From Canicola haemoglobinophilus (GTDB lineage Bacteria; Pseudomonadota; Gammaproteobacteria; Enterobacterales; Pasteurellaceae): 64,000 nucleotides of DNA. The stretch is taken from positions 93,066-157,065 of the forward strand of contig NZ_MUXZ01000004.1 in NCBI RefSeq assembly GCF_002015075.1, written 5' to 3'. A model generated the notes under the pieces. That model did no database searches. It was not told where the DNA came from and worked only from the letters and a program-made list of their open reading frames with translations. The position numbers were made by a program, and so were the translations under genes. This document shows positions 27,698-39,396 of the stretch, piece after piece (the stretch's first letter is position 1; every line of letters begins with the position of its first letter).

Positions 27698-28563
27698 TGG
27701 CAATTTTAATTGATAAAAATACTAAAGTAATTTGCCAAGGCTTTACGGGTAAACAAGGCACTTTTCATTGTGAACAAGCTTTAGCTTATGGCACTCAACT
27801 CGTTGGTGGTGTTTCTCCGGGAAAAAGTGGAACATTACATTTAGGTTTGCCGGTTTTTAATACCGTGCGTGATGCCGTAGAGCAAACAGGGGCAACAGCA
27901 AGTATGATTTATGTGCCAGCACCTTTTTGTAAAGATGCGATTTTAGAGGCTATTGACGGCGGAATTAAACTAATTGTTTGTATTACTGAAGGTATTCCAA
28001 CTTTGGATATGCTAGCCATAAAACAAAAATTAACACAAAGTGATGTGGTTATGATCGGTCCTAATTGCCCCGGTGTGATTACACCAGATGAATGTAAAAT
28101 GGGGATAATGCCGGGAAATATTCATAAAAAAGGACGTATTGGCATTGTTTCTCGTTCTGGAACCTTGACTTATGAGGCGGTAAAACAAACAACCGATGAG
28201 GGATTTGGGCAATCCACTTGCGTTGGAATTGGTGGTGATCCTATTCCTGGCTCCAGTTTTATTGATATTTTGCAATTATTTCAGGCGGATCCCGAAACTG
28301 ATGCAATAGTGATGATTGGTGAAATTGGTGGAAGTGCGGAGGAAGAAGCCGCTGATTTTATTCATAAACATATAACAAAACCTGTTGTTGCTTATATTGC
28401 TGGCGTAACTGCACCAAAAGGTAAAAGAATGGGGCATGCTGGCGCGATTATTAGTGGTGGTAGAGGAACAGCAGAAGAAAAAATTACCGCTTTAGAAAAA
28501 GCGGGTGTCAAAACTGTACGAAGTTTAGCCGATATTGGTAAAGCCTTAAAAACGTTGTTTTAA
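27697..28563 (+). CDS. sucD: Succinyl-CoA synthetase alpha subunit
   Basis: 288 residues. The CoA-binding Rossmann domain starts with [20 protein letters not shown] and the phospho-histidine in MGHAGAII near residue 247 are intact. It ends the suc cluster; no clear terminator follows, and the next 220 bp look degraded. Confidence 0.97.
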   Translation: MAILIDKNTKVICQGFTGKQGTFHCEQALAYGTQLVGGVSPGKSGTLHLGLPVFNTVRDAVEQTGATASMIYVPAPFCKDAILEAIDGGIKLIVCITEGIPTLDMLAIKQKLTQSDVVMIGPNCPGVITPDECKMGIMPGNIHKKGRIGIVSRSGTLTYEAVKQTTDEGFGQSTCVGIGGDPIPGSSFIDILQLFQADPETDAIVMIGEIGGSAEEEAADFIHKHITKPVVAYIAGVTAPKGKRMGHAGAIISGGRGTAEEKITALEKAGVKTVRSLADIGKALKTLF

Positions 28564-28787
28564 ATGAGTAAATTAACCATTAAAGATATTGCACATACAA
28601 GAACACAAATTACAGCATATCCAAGTATGTCGCATGGGCAATAATCCATTATTATCTTTTCTCTTTTCCAATATTTTGACGATAGATTGAGGTTATGCTC
28701 AGACAGGGGAAGGATGCAGTACAACAATTACTTGAGCTATTGGAAATACGAAAAATTTCCCATAGTTGTGTTGACTATCAATTATTC
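28564..28787 (+). other. Degraded intergenic stretch after sucD
   Basis: Contains two short + strand frames: a 26-codon one starting on the base after the sucD stop (28564-28644) and a 32-codon one (28695-28793) that runs into the 3' end of cueR. Neither matches a family I recognise and neither has a good ribosome site. They could be scraps of a lost gene. Confidence 0.3.
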
Positions 28788-29198
28788 TTATAAATGACCG
28801 CACTTTTCACTTTCTTGCGTTAACCCAAGTAATATAGAACAAGTTGGGCTTTCATCGCCTTGGCAAGCACAATGCCAATCTGTTAATAAAGCTAACATTT
28901 TTTGTAGATCGGCAATTTTTTCTGTTAATTCTTGAATATGTTGTGAGGCAAGCACTTTAACTTCTCGGCTCGTACGATTAGGATCATCATTTAATTTTAA
29001 AAGCTGAGCAATTTGCTGTAATGAAAATCCTACTTTTCGTGCATTCGCAATGAAATTAAGACGAGTTAAATCATGCTCAGTATAAAAACGGTAGCCGTTT
29101 AAAGTGCGGTGTGTTTTAGTTAATAGCCCCTGTTTTTCATAATCACGAATTTGTTTAGGCGATAATCCCGTTTGTTTTGCTGCTTGGCTAATATTCAT
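28788..29198 (-). CDS. cueR: Copper-responsive MerR-family regulator CueR
   Basis: 136 residues: an N-terminal winged helix-turn-helix (ISQAAKQTGLSPKQIRDYEKQGLL), a dimerisation coiled coil, and a Cu(I)-binding loop with C112 and C120 spaced C-x7-C, the same positions as in E. coli CueR. Ser77 also matches the residue that favours monovalent metal. Activates promoters with 19-bp spacers by untwisting the DNA. The matching promoter lies before copZ about 20 kb away; nothing beside cueR is a copper gene. Separation of regulator and target is itself unremarkable for CueR. Confidence 0.88.
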   Translation of the reverse strand: MNISQAAKQTGLSPKQIRDYEKQGLLTKTHRTLNGYRFYTEHDLTRLNFIANARKVGFSLQQIAQLLKLNDDPNRTSREVKVLASQHIQELTEKIADLQKMLALLTDWHCACQGDESPTCSILLGLTQESEKCGHL

Positions 29199-29266
29199 TT
29201 GTTTTCCTTCTTAATCCATATAATTCAGATTATTTTCCCTTTTCTTTTAGGAACTATGAGCTTTGA

Positions 29267-29377
29267 AATGTTGTAGTTGGAAAGATTGTGATGAATAACT
29301 ATGCTGATTTACAGATAAAGGAGGGAATTATCTTTTTACAACCTTATCAAGCGATTTATCTTTTGGAAACAAGATAA
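29267..29377 (+). pseudogene. Possible 3' remnant of a family 13 glycosidase gene
   Basis: A 36-codon + strand frame, with its only ATG at 29291, contains IVMNNYADL followed by LQPYQAIYLLE. This pattern resembles the very C-terminus of alpha-glucosidases such as trehalose-6-phosphate hydrolase (NNY ... LxPYxAxxL). A good terminator follows 17 nt after the stop, as if the end of a gene and its terminator survived a deletion. The likeness is by eye only. Confidence 0.35.
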
Positions 29378-29393
29378 AATCATGTAATAAAAA

Positions 29394-29424
29394 GGGGCAA
29401 CTCAATATGATATGCCCCTTTTTT
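29394..29424. terminator. Bidirectional terminator at argS 3' end
   Basis: GGGGCA and TGCCCC pair across a 13-nt loop, with AAAA before and TTTTTT after, so it works on both strands. It serves argS from the right and would end any transcript from the cueR side. Confidence 0.8.
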
Positions 29425-29431
29425 ATCGATA

Positions 29432-31165
29432 CTACATTTTTTCTACTGTTTTGATGCCCAGTAAGTCTAAACCTTGTTTTAAGGTTTTTTCTGTGAGTAA
29501 TGCAAGTTTTAAACGGCTTAATTTCACATTTTCATCATCGTTGTTCAAAATAGGGCAATGTTCGTAGAAACTAGAGAATAATCCTGCTAATTCATACAAA
29601 TAAGCACAGAGAATATGCGGAGTTCCTTCTTTTGCTACAACTTGAACAGCTTCTTCAAATTGCAATAATTTAATCGCAAGTAAGCGTTCTTTATCATCGG
29701 CTAATTGGATTTGTGCCTGATGAAGTTGTTCATTGCTAATATTGGCTTTGCTGAAAATTGAACGAATGCGAGTATAAGCATATTGCATATAAGGTGCAGT
29801 ATTTCCTTCAAAACTCAACATATTGTCCCAATCGAATACATAGTCAGTAGTACGATTTTTGGAAAGATCTGCATATTTGACTGAACCAATTCCTACTGCT
29901 TCGACAACAGCAGCTTTTTCTTCGGCAGAAAGTGCGGTGCTTTTTTCTGAAATTAATTTATCGGCACGTTCAATAGCCTCATCTAATAAATCTGCTAATT
30001 TTACTGTTCCACCTGAACGTGTTTTAAATGGTTTTCCGTCTTTGCCTAACATCATACCGAAGTTTTTATGTTCCAATTGGAAACTCTCTGGCACATAGCC
30101 AGCTTTTCTGGTAATTAACCAAGCCTGTTGCATATGTTGGCTTTGGCGAGTGTCTGAGAAAACTAACGCGCGATCTGCTTTTAATGTGTGGCAACGATAT
30201 TTAGCAGCTGCAATATCTGTGGTGGTATAAAGGAAGCCGCCATCTTTCTTCTGTACGATAACGCCCATAGGATCGCCATCTTTATTTTTAAATTCCTCTA
30301 AATAAACAACTTGGGCACCTTCATCTTCCACTGCTAAGCCTTGTGCTTTCAAGTCAGCAACAATTTCAGGTAGCATTGGGTTATATAAACTTTCGCCCAT
30401 GACATCATTTTCAGTTAAGGTAACATTCAAGCGATTATAGTTATGTTGGTTTTGTTGCATGGTAATATCAACGAGCTTTTTCCACATTGTGCGACAATAT
30501 TCATCACCACTTTGTAGTTTCACAACATAATTACGCGCTTTCTCTGCGAAAGTTTCATCATTATCATAATGTTCTTTAGCCGCACGATAGAAAGCTTCCA
30601 AGTCAGCTAATTCCATTGCGGAGGCGTGCTCATTTTCCATTTTTTCTAGGTAAGCAATAAGCATACCAAATTGCGTACCCCAGTCGCCCACATGGTTTGC
30701 GCGGATAACCTTATGACCTAAAAACTCTAAGGTACGAACTACAGCATCGCCAATAATTGTTGAGCGTAAATGTCCAACGTGCATTTCTTTTGCCACATTG
30801 GGTGAGGAGTAATCTGCAACGATAGTTTGAATTTCTTCCGCTTTTATGCCTAGTTTTTTATCTTGTAAAGCAAGCTGTAAATTTTCTGCGAGCCAATTTT
30901 TATCTAAGAAAATATTGATAAATCCTGGACCGGCAATTTCTGTTTTTTCAGCAATATTTGTTAAATCAACCAGATCTAAGACTTTTTGTGCAAAATCACG
31001 AGGATTTAAACCTAATTTTTTTGCAGCAGCCATAATTCCATTGGCTTGATAATCGCCAAATTGAGCTTTACTAGATTGTTTTACTAAAGCATCACATTGC
31101 TCATCTGCGCCAGCTTGGCACATCGCTTGTTTAATTTTGTCAGATAAAATGGACTGAATATTCAC
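29432..31165 (-). CDS. argS: Arginyl-tRNA synthetase
   Basis: Class I synthetase of 577 residues, same length as E. coli ArgS. The HIGH-type motif is in [13 protein letters not shown] near residue 130. The N-terminal Add1 domain and the C-terminal DALR anticodon-binding domain ([10 protein letters not shown]) are present. The ATG is at 31165, with yecM divergent after a short gap. Confidence 0.98.
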   Translation of the reverse strand: MNIQSILSDKIKQAMCQAGADEQCDALVKQSSKAQFGDYQANGIMAAAKKLGLNPRDFAQKVLDLVDLTNIAEKTEIAGPGFINIFLDKNWLAENLQLALQDKKLGIKAEEIQTIVADYSSPNVAKEMHVGHLRSTIIGDAVVRTLEFLGHKVIRANHVGDWGTQFGMLIAYLEKMENEHASAMELADLEAFYRAAKEHYDNDETFAEKARNYVVKLQSGDEYCRTMWKKLVDITMQQNQHNYNRLNVTLTENDVMGESLYNPMLPEIVADLKAQGLAVEDEGAQVVYLEEFKNKDGDPMGVIVQKKDGGFLYTTTDIAAAKYRCHTLKADRALVFSDTRQSQHMQQAWLITRKAGYVPESFQLEHKNFGMMLGKDGKPFKTRSGGTVKLADLLDEAIERADKLISEKSTALSAEEKAAVVEAVGIGSVKYADLSKNRTTDYVFDWDNMLSFEGNTAPYMQYAYTRIRSIFSKANISNEQLHQAQIQLADDKERLLAIKLLQFEEAVQVVAKEGTPHILCAYLYELAGLFSSFYEHCPILNNDDENVKLSRLKLALLTEKTLKQGLDLLGIKTVEKM

Positions 31166-31249
31166 TGATAATACCTAATAATTGATTTGTCAAAATAATG
31201 CGCTATGATACCGCTCTTTCCCTATTCAGAAAAGACGAACCAAGAAAAA

Positions 31250-31837
31250 ATGCAGATTTTTAACCAAAATCATTTGTTATTTCAGCAATCTAATATTTCG
31301 TTAGATGAGTTTGAACAATTCGAAAAAAAAATTATTGAGTTATCTCATGCTATGAAATTAAGCTTAGATAATTTTGAGATTGATCATATTGCTTTAAGAG
31401 TAAATAAACGTAAATCTGCGGAAGATTGGCTGACTTTATTATTAAAGTGCGGTACAATTCTGAGCGATAATATCGTAAATGGAAGAATTATTTATTTAAT
31501 TCAACTTAATAGTCCGATAGGCTTTTCAGGTCAATTTATTGATATTATTGAATTGCCGTTCCCTAAAGATAAAGTGTATCCAGTGGAGAACTGGGAGCAT
31601 ATTGAAGTTGTGATGCCATTTGAAGTTAATGAAACAACTGATGAATGGACTAAACGCATAAAAAAACGATTTTTATGGGACGAATCGACTAATTTAAAAA
31701 TTAAAGTGAGTGAACCTAAAGTAGATGGAGAACAATTGCCAAATCCTTCTATCGCTGTGAGTTTTATTGATCGAACAGAAAATCATACTTGCATAAAAGT
31801 TCACCCATATCACATCAAAAAGATAATTGAGGTTTAG
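31250..31837 (+). CDS. yecM: YecM-family protein (VOC fold)
   Basis: About 195 residues, matching E. coli YecM in the DHIALRV, GRIIYLIQL and WEHIEVVMP segments. These belong to a vicinal-oxygen-chelate-like fold with possible metal-binding His and Glu. Function is unknown. The frame is open from ATG 31205, but 31250 (after CCAAGAAAAA) gives the family N-terminus; this start is not certain. It lies divergent from argS, as in H. influenzae. Confidence 0.82.
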   Translation: MQIFNQNHLLFQQSNISLDEFEQFEKKIIELSHAMKLSLDNFEIDHIALRVNKRKSAEDWLTLLLKCGTILSDNIVNGRIIYLIQLNSPIGFSGQFIDIIELPFPKDKVYPVENWEHIEVVMPFEVNETTDEWTKRIKKRFLWDESTNLKIKVSEPKVDGEQLPNPSIAVSFIDRTENHTCIKVHPYHIKKIIEV

Positions 31838-31843
31838 GATCCA

Positions 31844-32164
31844 ATGAAAAAAGTAACTTTAGCATTCGCTGTATTATTAAGTTTAGGATTAGCAGCTTGC
31901 TCATCTAACAAGAATGACAATGCGTATCATGGCGAGGTTTTGTTCAGTTCTTATGAGGGAGATGGCTTAAAATTAACAATCCGTAAAAATGATTGTGAAC
32001 GTCCAGATGGTCCAATTGAGAGTGTTGTAGTAAATCATTCTTATGACTCACATTTAGTTGTTGGTGCTTGTGTTCGAGTATCTAGTGATGATAATGGCGT
32101 TGCAGTAACAAATGTTTCTCGTAAGAGATCAAGTTCTTGGTTATCTAGAACTTCTAAAAATTAA
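31844..32164 (+). CDS. Small outer-membrane-type lipoprotein, SlyB-related tail
   Basis: 106 residues. The signal peptide MKKVTLAFAVLLSLGLAAC ends in a lipobox with acylated Cys19. The mature C-terminal half (LTIRKN ... VVGACVRV) resembles the matching part of the next protein, but the glycine-zipper segment is absent. With the near-identical signal peptides, this suggests tandem duplication followed by loss of the membrane-inserting part. No specific function known. Confidence 0.8.
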   Translation: MKKVTLAFAVLLSLGLAACSSNKNDNAYHGEVLFSSYEGDGLKLTIRKNDCERPDGPIESVVVNHSYDSHLVVGACVRVSSDDNGVAVTNVSRKRSSSWLSRTSKN

Positions 32165-32193
32165 TCAATAAAATCCTAGGGTACTACTTATTT

Positions 32194-32655
32194 ATGAAAA
32201 AGATTAGTTTATCATTCGCTATTTTACTTAGTTTAGGGATAGCAGGTTGTGCAAATGAGGATATATATAGTGGTAATGTATATAATGGCACAGAAGCTAA
32301 AGAGGCCCGTTCTATTAGTTACGGCACTATTGTATCAAGCCGTCCAGTTAAAATTCAGAGCAATAATCAAAATGTTATTGGATCTGTTGGTGGCGGTGTT
32401 TTAGGTGGGATTGTTGGTTCTGGCATAGGTGGTGGTACAGGACAAGCGATTGCAACTGCTGTTGGAGCTATTGCCGGAGCAATGATTGGTAGTAAAGTTG
32501 AAGAAAAAGCAAGCCAAGTTAATGCTCTAGAACTTGTTATCAGAAAAAACAATGGTCAAGAAATTGTGGTTGTACAAAAATATGATCCGAGTTTAGTGCC
32601 AGGTGCGAAAGTGCGTATCGTTGGCGGTTCAACTTTAAATGTTTCTGCAATGTAG
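32194..32655 (+). CDS. slyB: Outer-membrane lipoprotein, SlyB/Pcp family
   Basis: 153 residues. The signal peptide ends LGIAGC, acylated at Cys. A glycine-zipper region (about residues 65-100, with repeated GGG and GxxxG: VGGGVLGGIVGSGIGGG) is followed by a small beta domain. This is the Pcp antigen of Haemophilus (PAL cross-reacting protein) and SlyB of enterics, thought to support outer-membrane integrity. A strong terminator follows. Confidence 0.9.
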   Translation: MKKISLSFAILLSLGIAGCANEDIYSGNVYNGTEAKEARSISYGTIVSSRPVKIQSNNQNVIGSVGGGVLGGIVGSGIGGGTGQAIATAVGAIAGAMIGSKVEEKASQVNALELVIRKNNGQEIVVVQKYDPSLVPGAKVRIVGGSTLNVSAM

Positions 32656-32683
32656 TTGCCATTTATATATTTATTTTCATATC

Positions 32684-32720
32684 AAAAGGATTTTTAGTTC
32701 GCTAAAAATCCTTTTCTTTT
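32684..32720 (+). terminator. slyB terminator with TTCG tetraloop
   Basis: AAAAGGATTTTTAG pairs perfectly with CTAAAAATCCTTTT around a TTCG loop, followed by CTTTTTG. This is a very stable intrinsic terminator. Confidence 0.88.
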
Positions 32721-32811
32721 TGAGAGCAGTAAAGAGCCCTACAATTTTTTCTTAAAATCAGATAAAATACCGCGATTTTGAATTTACACTATTATTTCAT
32801 AAGGTTAGATA

Positions 32812-33894
32812 ATGAAAGCCAGTATTATCAGCAAATTAGAAAGTCTAAAAGAACGCCATGAAGAATTAGAAGCCCTATTAGGCGATGCATCAGTCATCAG
32901 TGATCAAGATAAATTTAGAGCATATTCAAAAGAGTATGCACAATTAGAAGATGTGGTGAAATGTTTCGCTCGTTGGAACCAATTACATAAAAATATTGAA
33001 GATGCAAAATTGTTGCTTGATGATCCTGATATGAAGGAAATGGCTGAGCTAGAAATTGAAGAGTCACAAGCAGAAATTGAAAATGCAGAGCAACAACTAC
33101 AAATTTTACTGTTACCGAAAGATCCAAACGATGAATACAATGCTTATTTAGAAATTCGTGCTGGAACAGGTGGCGATGAAGCGGGGATTTTCGCAGGGGA
33201 TTTATTCCGTATGTATAGCCGTTATGCAGAGAGTAAACGCTGGCGTATGGAAGTGCTTAGTGCAAATGAAAGTGAGCAAGGCGGATATAAAGAAATTATC
33301 GTCAAGGTAAATGGCGAGGGCGTGTATGGTCAACTGAAGTTTGAATCTGGCGGCCATCGTGTGCAACGTGTGCCAAAAACAGAATCTCAAGGTCGTATTC
33401 ATACTTCTGCTTGTACTGTTGCGGTCATGCCTGAGCTACCAGAAAGTGAAATGCCAGAAATTAATCCGTCTGATTTACGCATTGACACATATCGCTCTTC
33501 TGGGGCTGGTGGTCAGCACGTTAATACTACGGATTCCGCAGTGCGTATTACTCATATCCCGACGGGGATTGTGGTGGAATGTCAAGATGAGCGTTCACAA
33601 CATAAAAACAAAGCCAAAGCTATGTCTGTATTAGCCTCTCGTATTGTTCAAGCTGAGCAAGAGCGCCAAGCGCAAGCGCAAGCAGATACACGCCGTAATT
33701 TATTAGGTTCAGGCGATCGTTCCGATAAGATCCGTACTTATAATTACCCACAAGGTCGTGTAACAGATCATCGTATCAACTTAACAATATATCGTCTTGA
33801 TGAAGTGATGAATGGCAAAATTGATGAGCTAATCCAACCAATTATTACTGAATATCAAGCGGATCAGTTGGCTGCCCTTTCAGAACAAAATTAA
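32812..33894 (+). CDS. prfA: Peptide chain release factor 1
   Basis: Terminates translation at UAA and UAG. 360 residues; the peptidyl-hydrolysis GGQ is in [10 protein letters not shown] near residue 232. The stop-recognition PET-type tripeptide sits in the usual place ([15 protein letters not shown], near 190), here as PKT. It is followed by an RDD gene and prmC, whose product methylates the GGQ glutamine. Confidence 0.98.
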   Translation: MKASIISKLESLKERHEELEALLGDASVISDQDKFRAYSKEYAQLEDVVKCFARWNQLHKNIEDAKLLLDDPDMKEMAELEIEESQAEIENAEQQLQILLLPKDPNDEYNAYLEIRAGTGGDEAGIFAGDLFRMYSRYAESKRWRMEVLSANESEQGGYKEIIVKVNGEGVYGQLKFESGGHRVQRVPKTESQGRIHTSACTVAVMPELPESEMPEINPSDLRIDTYRSSGAGGQHVNTTDSAVRITHIPTGIVVECQDERSQHKNKAKAMSVLASRIVQAEQERQAQAQADTRRNLLGSGDRSDKIRTYNYPQGRVTDHRINLTIYRLDEVMNGKIDELIQPIITEYQADQLAALSEQN

Positions 33895-33944
33895 TGGATG
33901 TTAAAGATAACAAATCTGCTAAAAATGTATCATAAGGAAAGAGA

Positions 33945-34436
33945 ATGATTGTTGAGAATGTAAATGAAAAAAACAATTCTTCTAGTGAAAAGGCTATCCC
34001 TATCTCAGAACAAGGGAATCAATCACAAATAAATGCTAGTAGAACATCATATATTGTTTATGCCAGTCGATTTAAGCGTTGGTTAGCCACAATTATAAAT
34101 GTATTGTTATTCTATGTAGCTATGTTCATTGGTTTTTTGATCTTAGAAGATATTGGTATGGCTATTTTGATTATTCTTTATATAGGTTATCAATGTTTTC
34201 TAATATATAACTCTAAGCAAACATTAGGAAAGAAGTTACTCAATTTACAAGTGATAGATTATGCAACACAACAACCATTAACTTTTGGTCGTTATATGTT
34301 ACGTGAATTGGTTGAAAATATTTTTTCAGTAACTGGGATCTTAACATTGATCAGTGCAGTGGTTGCTTTTGTAAGTAAAGAAAGACGTTCTTTAACTGAT
34401 GCCGTTATGTCGACTATTGTTGTGAAGAAAAATTAA
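33945..34436 (+). CDS. RDD family membrane protein
   Basis: 163 residues. A polar N-terminus of about 40 residues is followed by three hydrophobic helices (about 48-65, 70-90, 128-145). RDD-type residues are present (RFKRWLATIINVLLF, then LGKKLLNLQVID, and RRSLTDAVMSTIVV at the end). Function is unknown; the family is sometimes linked to sodium exchange. It lies between prfA and prmC, likely in the same transcription unit. Confidence 0.85.
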   Translation: MIVENVNEKNNSSSEKAIPISEQGNQSQINASRTSYIVYASRFKRWLATIINVLLFYVAMFIGFLILEDIGMAILIILYIGYQCFLIYNSKQTLGKKLLNLQVIDYATQQPLTFGRYMLRELVENIFSVTGILTLISAVVAFVSKERRSLTDAVMSTIVVKKN

Positions 34437-34450
34437 GTTTTACTAATATA

Positions 34451-35339
34451 ATGAACTATTCTAAATGGCTCAATTATGCCATTCAGCAACTTGAATCTTC
34501 CTTGGCTAGCGATCCTTATTTAAATGCTAAATTGGATGCTAGCCTGTTGTTGCAATTTGTCACGCAAAAATCAGCAAGTCAAATTATGGCATTTGCTGAA
34601 ATGGAACTAGATGAAAAAACTTTAGCAAAACTGACCGCTCTTTTAAGCAAGCGTAGTCAAGGCGAGCCAATGGCTTATGTATTGGGAGAAACTGATTTTT
34701 GGATATTAACGCTAAATGTATCCCCTGATACCTTAATTCCTCGTCCTGATACAGAAATTCTAGTGGAGCAAGCTCTTGCTTGTATTAAGCAACTTAAAGA
34801 TTCAACTGATTTTAAACAATCGCCTATCCGCATTTTAGATTTAGGAACTGGAACAGGTGCGATTGCATTGGCTTTGGCTTATGAACTGAAAAAGAGCGGT
34901 GAAAAATTTGAGATTTTTGGTGTAGATTTTATTGAGAATGCAGTGAAATTAGCGCGAGCCAATGCAGTGCGAAATCATCTAAGCGAAGTACAATTTTTTC
35001 AAAGCAACTGGTTTGAACAAGTTACAGGGCAATTTGATTTAATTCTGAGTAACCCTCCTTATATTAACGCAGAAGATCCGCACTTAGCTCAGGGCGATGT
35101 GCGTTTTGAGCCATTAACTGCTTTAGTGGCAGAAGATCAAGGCTATGCAGATTTACGCCATATTATTGAACAAGCGTCTCATTATTTAAAACCTCAAGGA
35201 TTTTTATTGTTAGAACATGGTTGGCAACAAGGGCAAAAAGTGCGGTCTTTTTTTAGCGAGAATTTGTGGCAGCGAGTAGAAACAGTTAAAGATTATGGCA
35301 GTAATGATCGAGTAACCTTAGGGCAATTGAGAGGAAATA

Positions 35340-35356
<17 letters not shown>
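34451..35356 (+). CDS. prmC: Release factor glutamine methyltransferase
   Basis: Methylates the GGQ glutamine of RF1 and RF2. 301 residues: an N-terminal helical domain, SAM motif LDLGTGTGAIALA near residue 130, and the catalytic NPPYI near 202. It overlaps the start of the next gene by 17 nt. Its partner prfA is two genes upstream. Confidence 0.97.
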
Positions 35357-37002
<1,646 letters not shown>

Positions 37003-37017
37003 ATGAATAGAGTGAAA

Positions 37018-37050
37018 AATCCGTATTTTTAGTGAATACGGATTTTTTCT
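37018..37050 (+). terminator. kdsA terminator
   Basis: AATCCGTATT and AATACGGATT arms with a 7-nt loop are followed by a T-run. Confidence 0.85.
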
Positions 37051-37113
37051 ATATTTATGATAAGTACTTTGATATATTGTTGCAGCCTATTTTGATTAAT
37101 TAAGGAGAAATTG

Positions 37114-38055
37114 ATGCAAATTGTATTTTTAGATAGTACGGCAATTCCAAAACATATTGCTATTCCTCGCCCAAGTTTTGAACATCAATGGACTGAATAT
37201 GAGCATACGAGTGCGGAGCAACTGATAGAGCGAGCTAAAGATGCTGATATTGTGATTACCAGCAAAGTGCTGTTTAGTCGTGAAGTGATGCAGCAATTAC
37301 CTAAATTAAAGTTAATCGCGATTACTGCAACAGGTACGAATAATGTTGATTTAGTGGCAGCCAAAGAATTAGGCATTACTGTAAAAAATGTCACTGGTTA
37401 TTCTTCAGTGACAGTACCTGAGCATGTGCTAGGTTTAATTTTTGCCTTAAAACATAGCTTAATGAATTGGTATAAAGATCAGTTAAGTGCAAAATGGGCT
37501 GATTGCAAACAGTTCTGTTATTTTGATTATCCAATTACTGATGTTAAAGGCTCAACTTTAGGGGTTATTGGCAAAGGTTGTTTAGGGTCAGAAATTGGAC
37601 GATTAGCGACCGCACTTGGTATGAACGTGATTTATGCTGAACGTCGTGGCGCGACAGAAATCCGCCCAGGATATTTGCCTTTTGAAGAGGTTTTAAAACA
37701 AGCGGATATTGTGACGCTACATTGTCCTCTTACAGAACAAACGCAGAATTTGATTAATGCAGAAACCTTGAAGCTAATGAAACCAACAGCCTATTTGATT
37801 AATACAGGGCGTGGTCCTTTAGTTGATGAGCAAGCCTTAGTAGATGCGTTGGATAATAAAGTCATTGCTGCAGCGGCGATTGATGTATTGGTTAAAGAGC
37901 CACCAGAAAAGGATAATCCCCTGATTCAAGCCGGTACTCGTTTACCAAATTTGATTATTACACCACATATTGCTTGGGCTTCTGATAGTGCGGTAACTAC
38001 TTTAGTAAATAAAGTTACACAAAATATTGAAGATTTTGTCAAAACTGGGAAGTAA
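37114..38055 (+). CDS. D-2-hydroxyacid dehydrogenase (hydroxypyruvate reductase-like)
   Basis: 313 residues. NAD-binding GKGCLG near residue 156, catalytic Arg in NTGRGPL (about 233), Glu in KEPPEKDNPL (about 262) and His in TPHIAW (about 286) form the family triad. Closest in feel to HprA-type glycerate dehydrogenases; the exact substrate is not certain. TAAGGAG precedes the start. Confidence 0.9.
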   Translation: MQIVFLDSTAIPKHIAIPRPSFEHQWTEYEHTSAEQLIERAKDADIVITSKVLFSREVMQQLPKLKLIAITATGTNNVDLVAAKELGITVKNVTGYSSVTVPEHVLGLIFALKHSLMNWYKDQLSAKWADCKQFCYFDYPITDVKGSTLGVIGKGCLGSEIGRLATALGMNVIYAERRGATEIRPGYLPFEEVLKQADIVTLHCPLTEQTQNLINAETLKLMKPTAYLINTGRGPLVDEQALVDALDNKVIAAAAIDVLVKEPPEKDNPLIQAGTRLPNLIITPHIAWASDSAVTTLVNKVTQNIEDFVKTGK

Positions 38056-38096
38056 TATTTAGTGTTATATCATTGATTTTAATGATAATAGATTGC

Positions 38097-38119
38097 AAGG
38101 ACGCTATTTAGCGTCCTTA
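38097..38119 (+). terminator. Terminator after the 2-hydroxyacid dehydrogenase
   Basis: AAGGACGCTA pairs with TAGCGTCCTT around TT, with a moderately T-rich tail. The arms resemble the dispersed GGACGCC palindromes at 2314 and 50005 only at their outer bases. Confidence 0.65.
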
Positions 38120-38185
38120 CTATTCACAATTCAGCGCTTTTAATAAGAATATATATTCATAATTTGCAACTTTATAGATAACAAA

Positions 38186-39370
38186 ATGACCTTTCCAATT
38201 TCTCTTTTTATTGCATTACGCTATTGGCGAGCTAAAAGTGCGGATCGTTTTGGGCGATTAGTAACAAATCTTGCCTCAGTGGGTATTGTTTTAGGTGTAA
38301 TGGCATTAATCATTGTTTTATCTGTGATGAATGGGCTAGAAAAATATCAAAAACAACAAGTTCTTTTTGGCATTCCTCATAGCATTTTAATTCCTCAACA
38401 ACATGCTGCATCTTTGGCTGATACATTTCCTCAAATGCCAAATTTTGTGCAAAAAGTTGTGCCAATAAATACGACCTCTGTGATTTTACAAACTTCGCAA
38501 GGTGTCAGTGCGGGACAGGCAATTGGCATCCAACAATTTTCTGATGATCCCTTGTTGGCTGATTTTGATGAACAAAATTTTTCTCAACTGCTGCCGAGTG
38601 GCGAGTTTAAATTGATCATTGGTTGGCAATTAGCACAAAAATTAAAATTGCAAATAGGCGATAAAGTGCGTTTGATGATTACTGAAAATAGCCAATATAC
38701 GCCTTTTGGACGGGTTCCTGTACAACGCTTGTTTACCATTAGCGATATTTATCATTCTTCTGCAGCAAGTTATGAAGTTTTTGCTAATTTAGCAGATATT
38801 GGACGCTTAATGCGAATTAAACCAGAGCAAGTTCAAGGTTATCGTTTGTTTTTAGATGATCCTTTTTTAATCACAGAATTACCGCACTTTTTTCCTGAAG
38901 AACAGTGGAAAATTGTTGATTGGCGTAGCCAAAAAGGCGAGTTCTTCCAAGCGGTTCGTATGGAAAAAAATATGATGAGCTTGCTTATTAGCTTAATTAT
39001 TGTGGTGGCAGTGTCCAATATTGTTACTTCATTGAGCTTAATGGTGGTGGATAAGCAAGGTGAAATTGCTATTTTGCAAACCCAAGGGCTAAAAAAAGGG
39101 CAAGTGCGGAATATTTTTATTTTGCAAGGCTTTCTGGTTGGTTTAAGTGGTGCTGTATTTGGTGGGATTTTAGGGGTTTTAGTAACTATGAATTTAGCGA
39201 GCATTATTCAGTTGATTAATCCACAAGGGATTTTTTTGCCAACAGAAATTAATGCTTATCAAATCGTATTAATTCTACTTTTTTCCTTAGCATTATCTTT
39301 GCTATCTACAATTTATCCTGCTTATCGAGCCAGTAAAATTGAACCAGCACAAGCATTACACTATGAATAG
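38186..39370 (+). CDS. lolC: Lipoprotein-releasing ABC transporter permease LolC
   Basis: 394 residues: one N-terminal helix (about 25-50), a large periplasmic domain, then three helices (about 270-300, 315-345, 355-380), the layout of LolC/LolE. The typical N-terminus ALRYWRAKSADRFGRLVTNLASVGI is present. With LolD and LolE it extracts mature lipoproteins from the inner membrane. First gene of a lolC-lolD-lolE operon. Confidence 0.95.
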   Translation: MTFPISLFIALRYWRAKSADRFGRLVTNLASVGIVLGVMALIIVLSVMNGLEKYQKQQVLFGIPHSILIPQQHAASLADTFPQMPNFVQKVVPINTTSVILQTSQGVSAGQAIGIQQFSDDPLLADFDEQNFSQLLPSGEFKLIIGWQLAQKLKLQIGDKVRLMITENSQYTPFGRVPVQRLFTISDIYHSSAASYEVFANLADIGRLMRIKPEQVQGYRLFLDDPFLITELPHFFPEEQWKIVDWRSQKGEFFQAVRMEKNMMSLLISLIIVVAVSNIVTSLSLMVVDKQGEIAILQTQGLKKGQVRNIFILQGFLVGLSGAVFGGILGVLVTMNLASIIQLINPQGIFLPTEINAYQIVLILLFSLALSLLSTIYPAYRASKIEPAQALHYE

Positions 39371-39396
39371 TCACACAACGATAACAAGAGCAAATT

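Noticed and set aside
28564..28644. 26-codon frame starting just after sucD as a coupled small protein
   Set aside because: No ribosome site, no hydrophobic or conserved feature, and it lies in a degraded stretch.
38097..38119. Fourth copy of the GGACGCC palindrome
   Set aside because: Only the outer GGACGC arm agrees; the centre is different, so it is an ordinary terminator.
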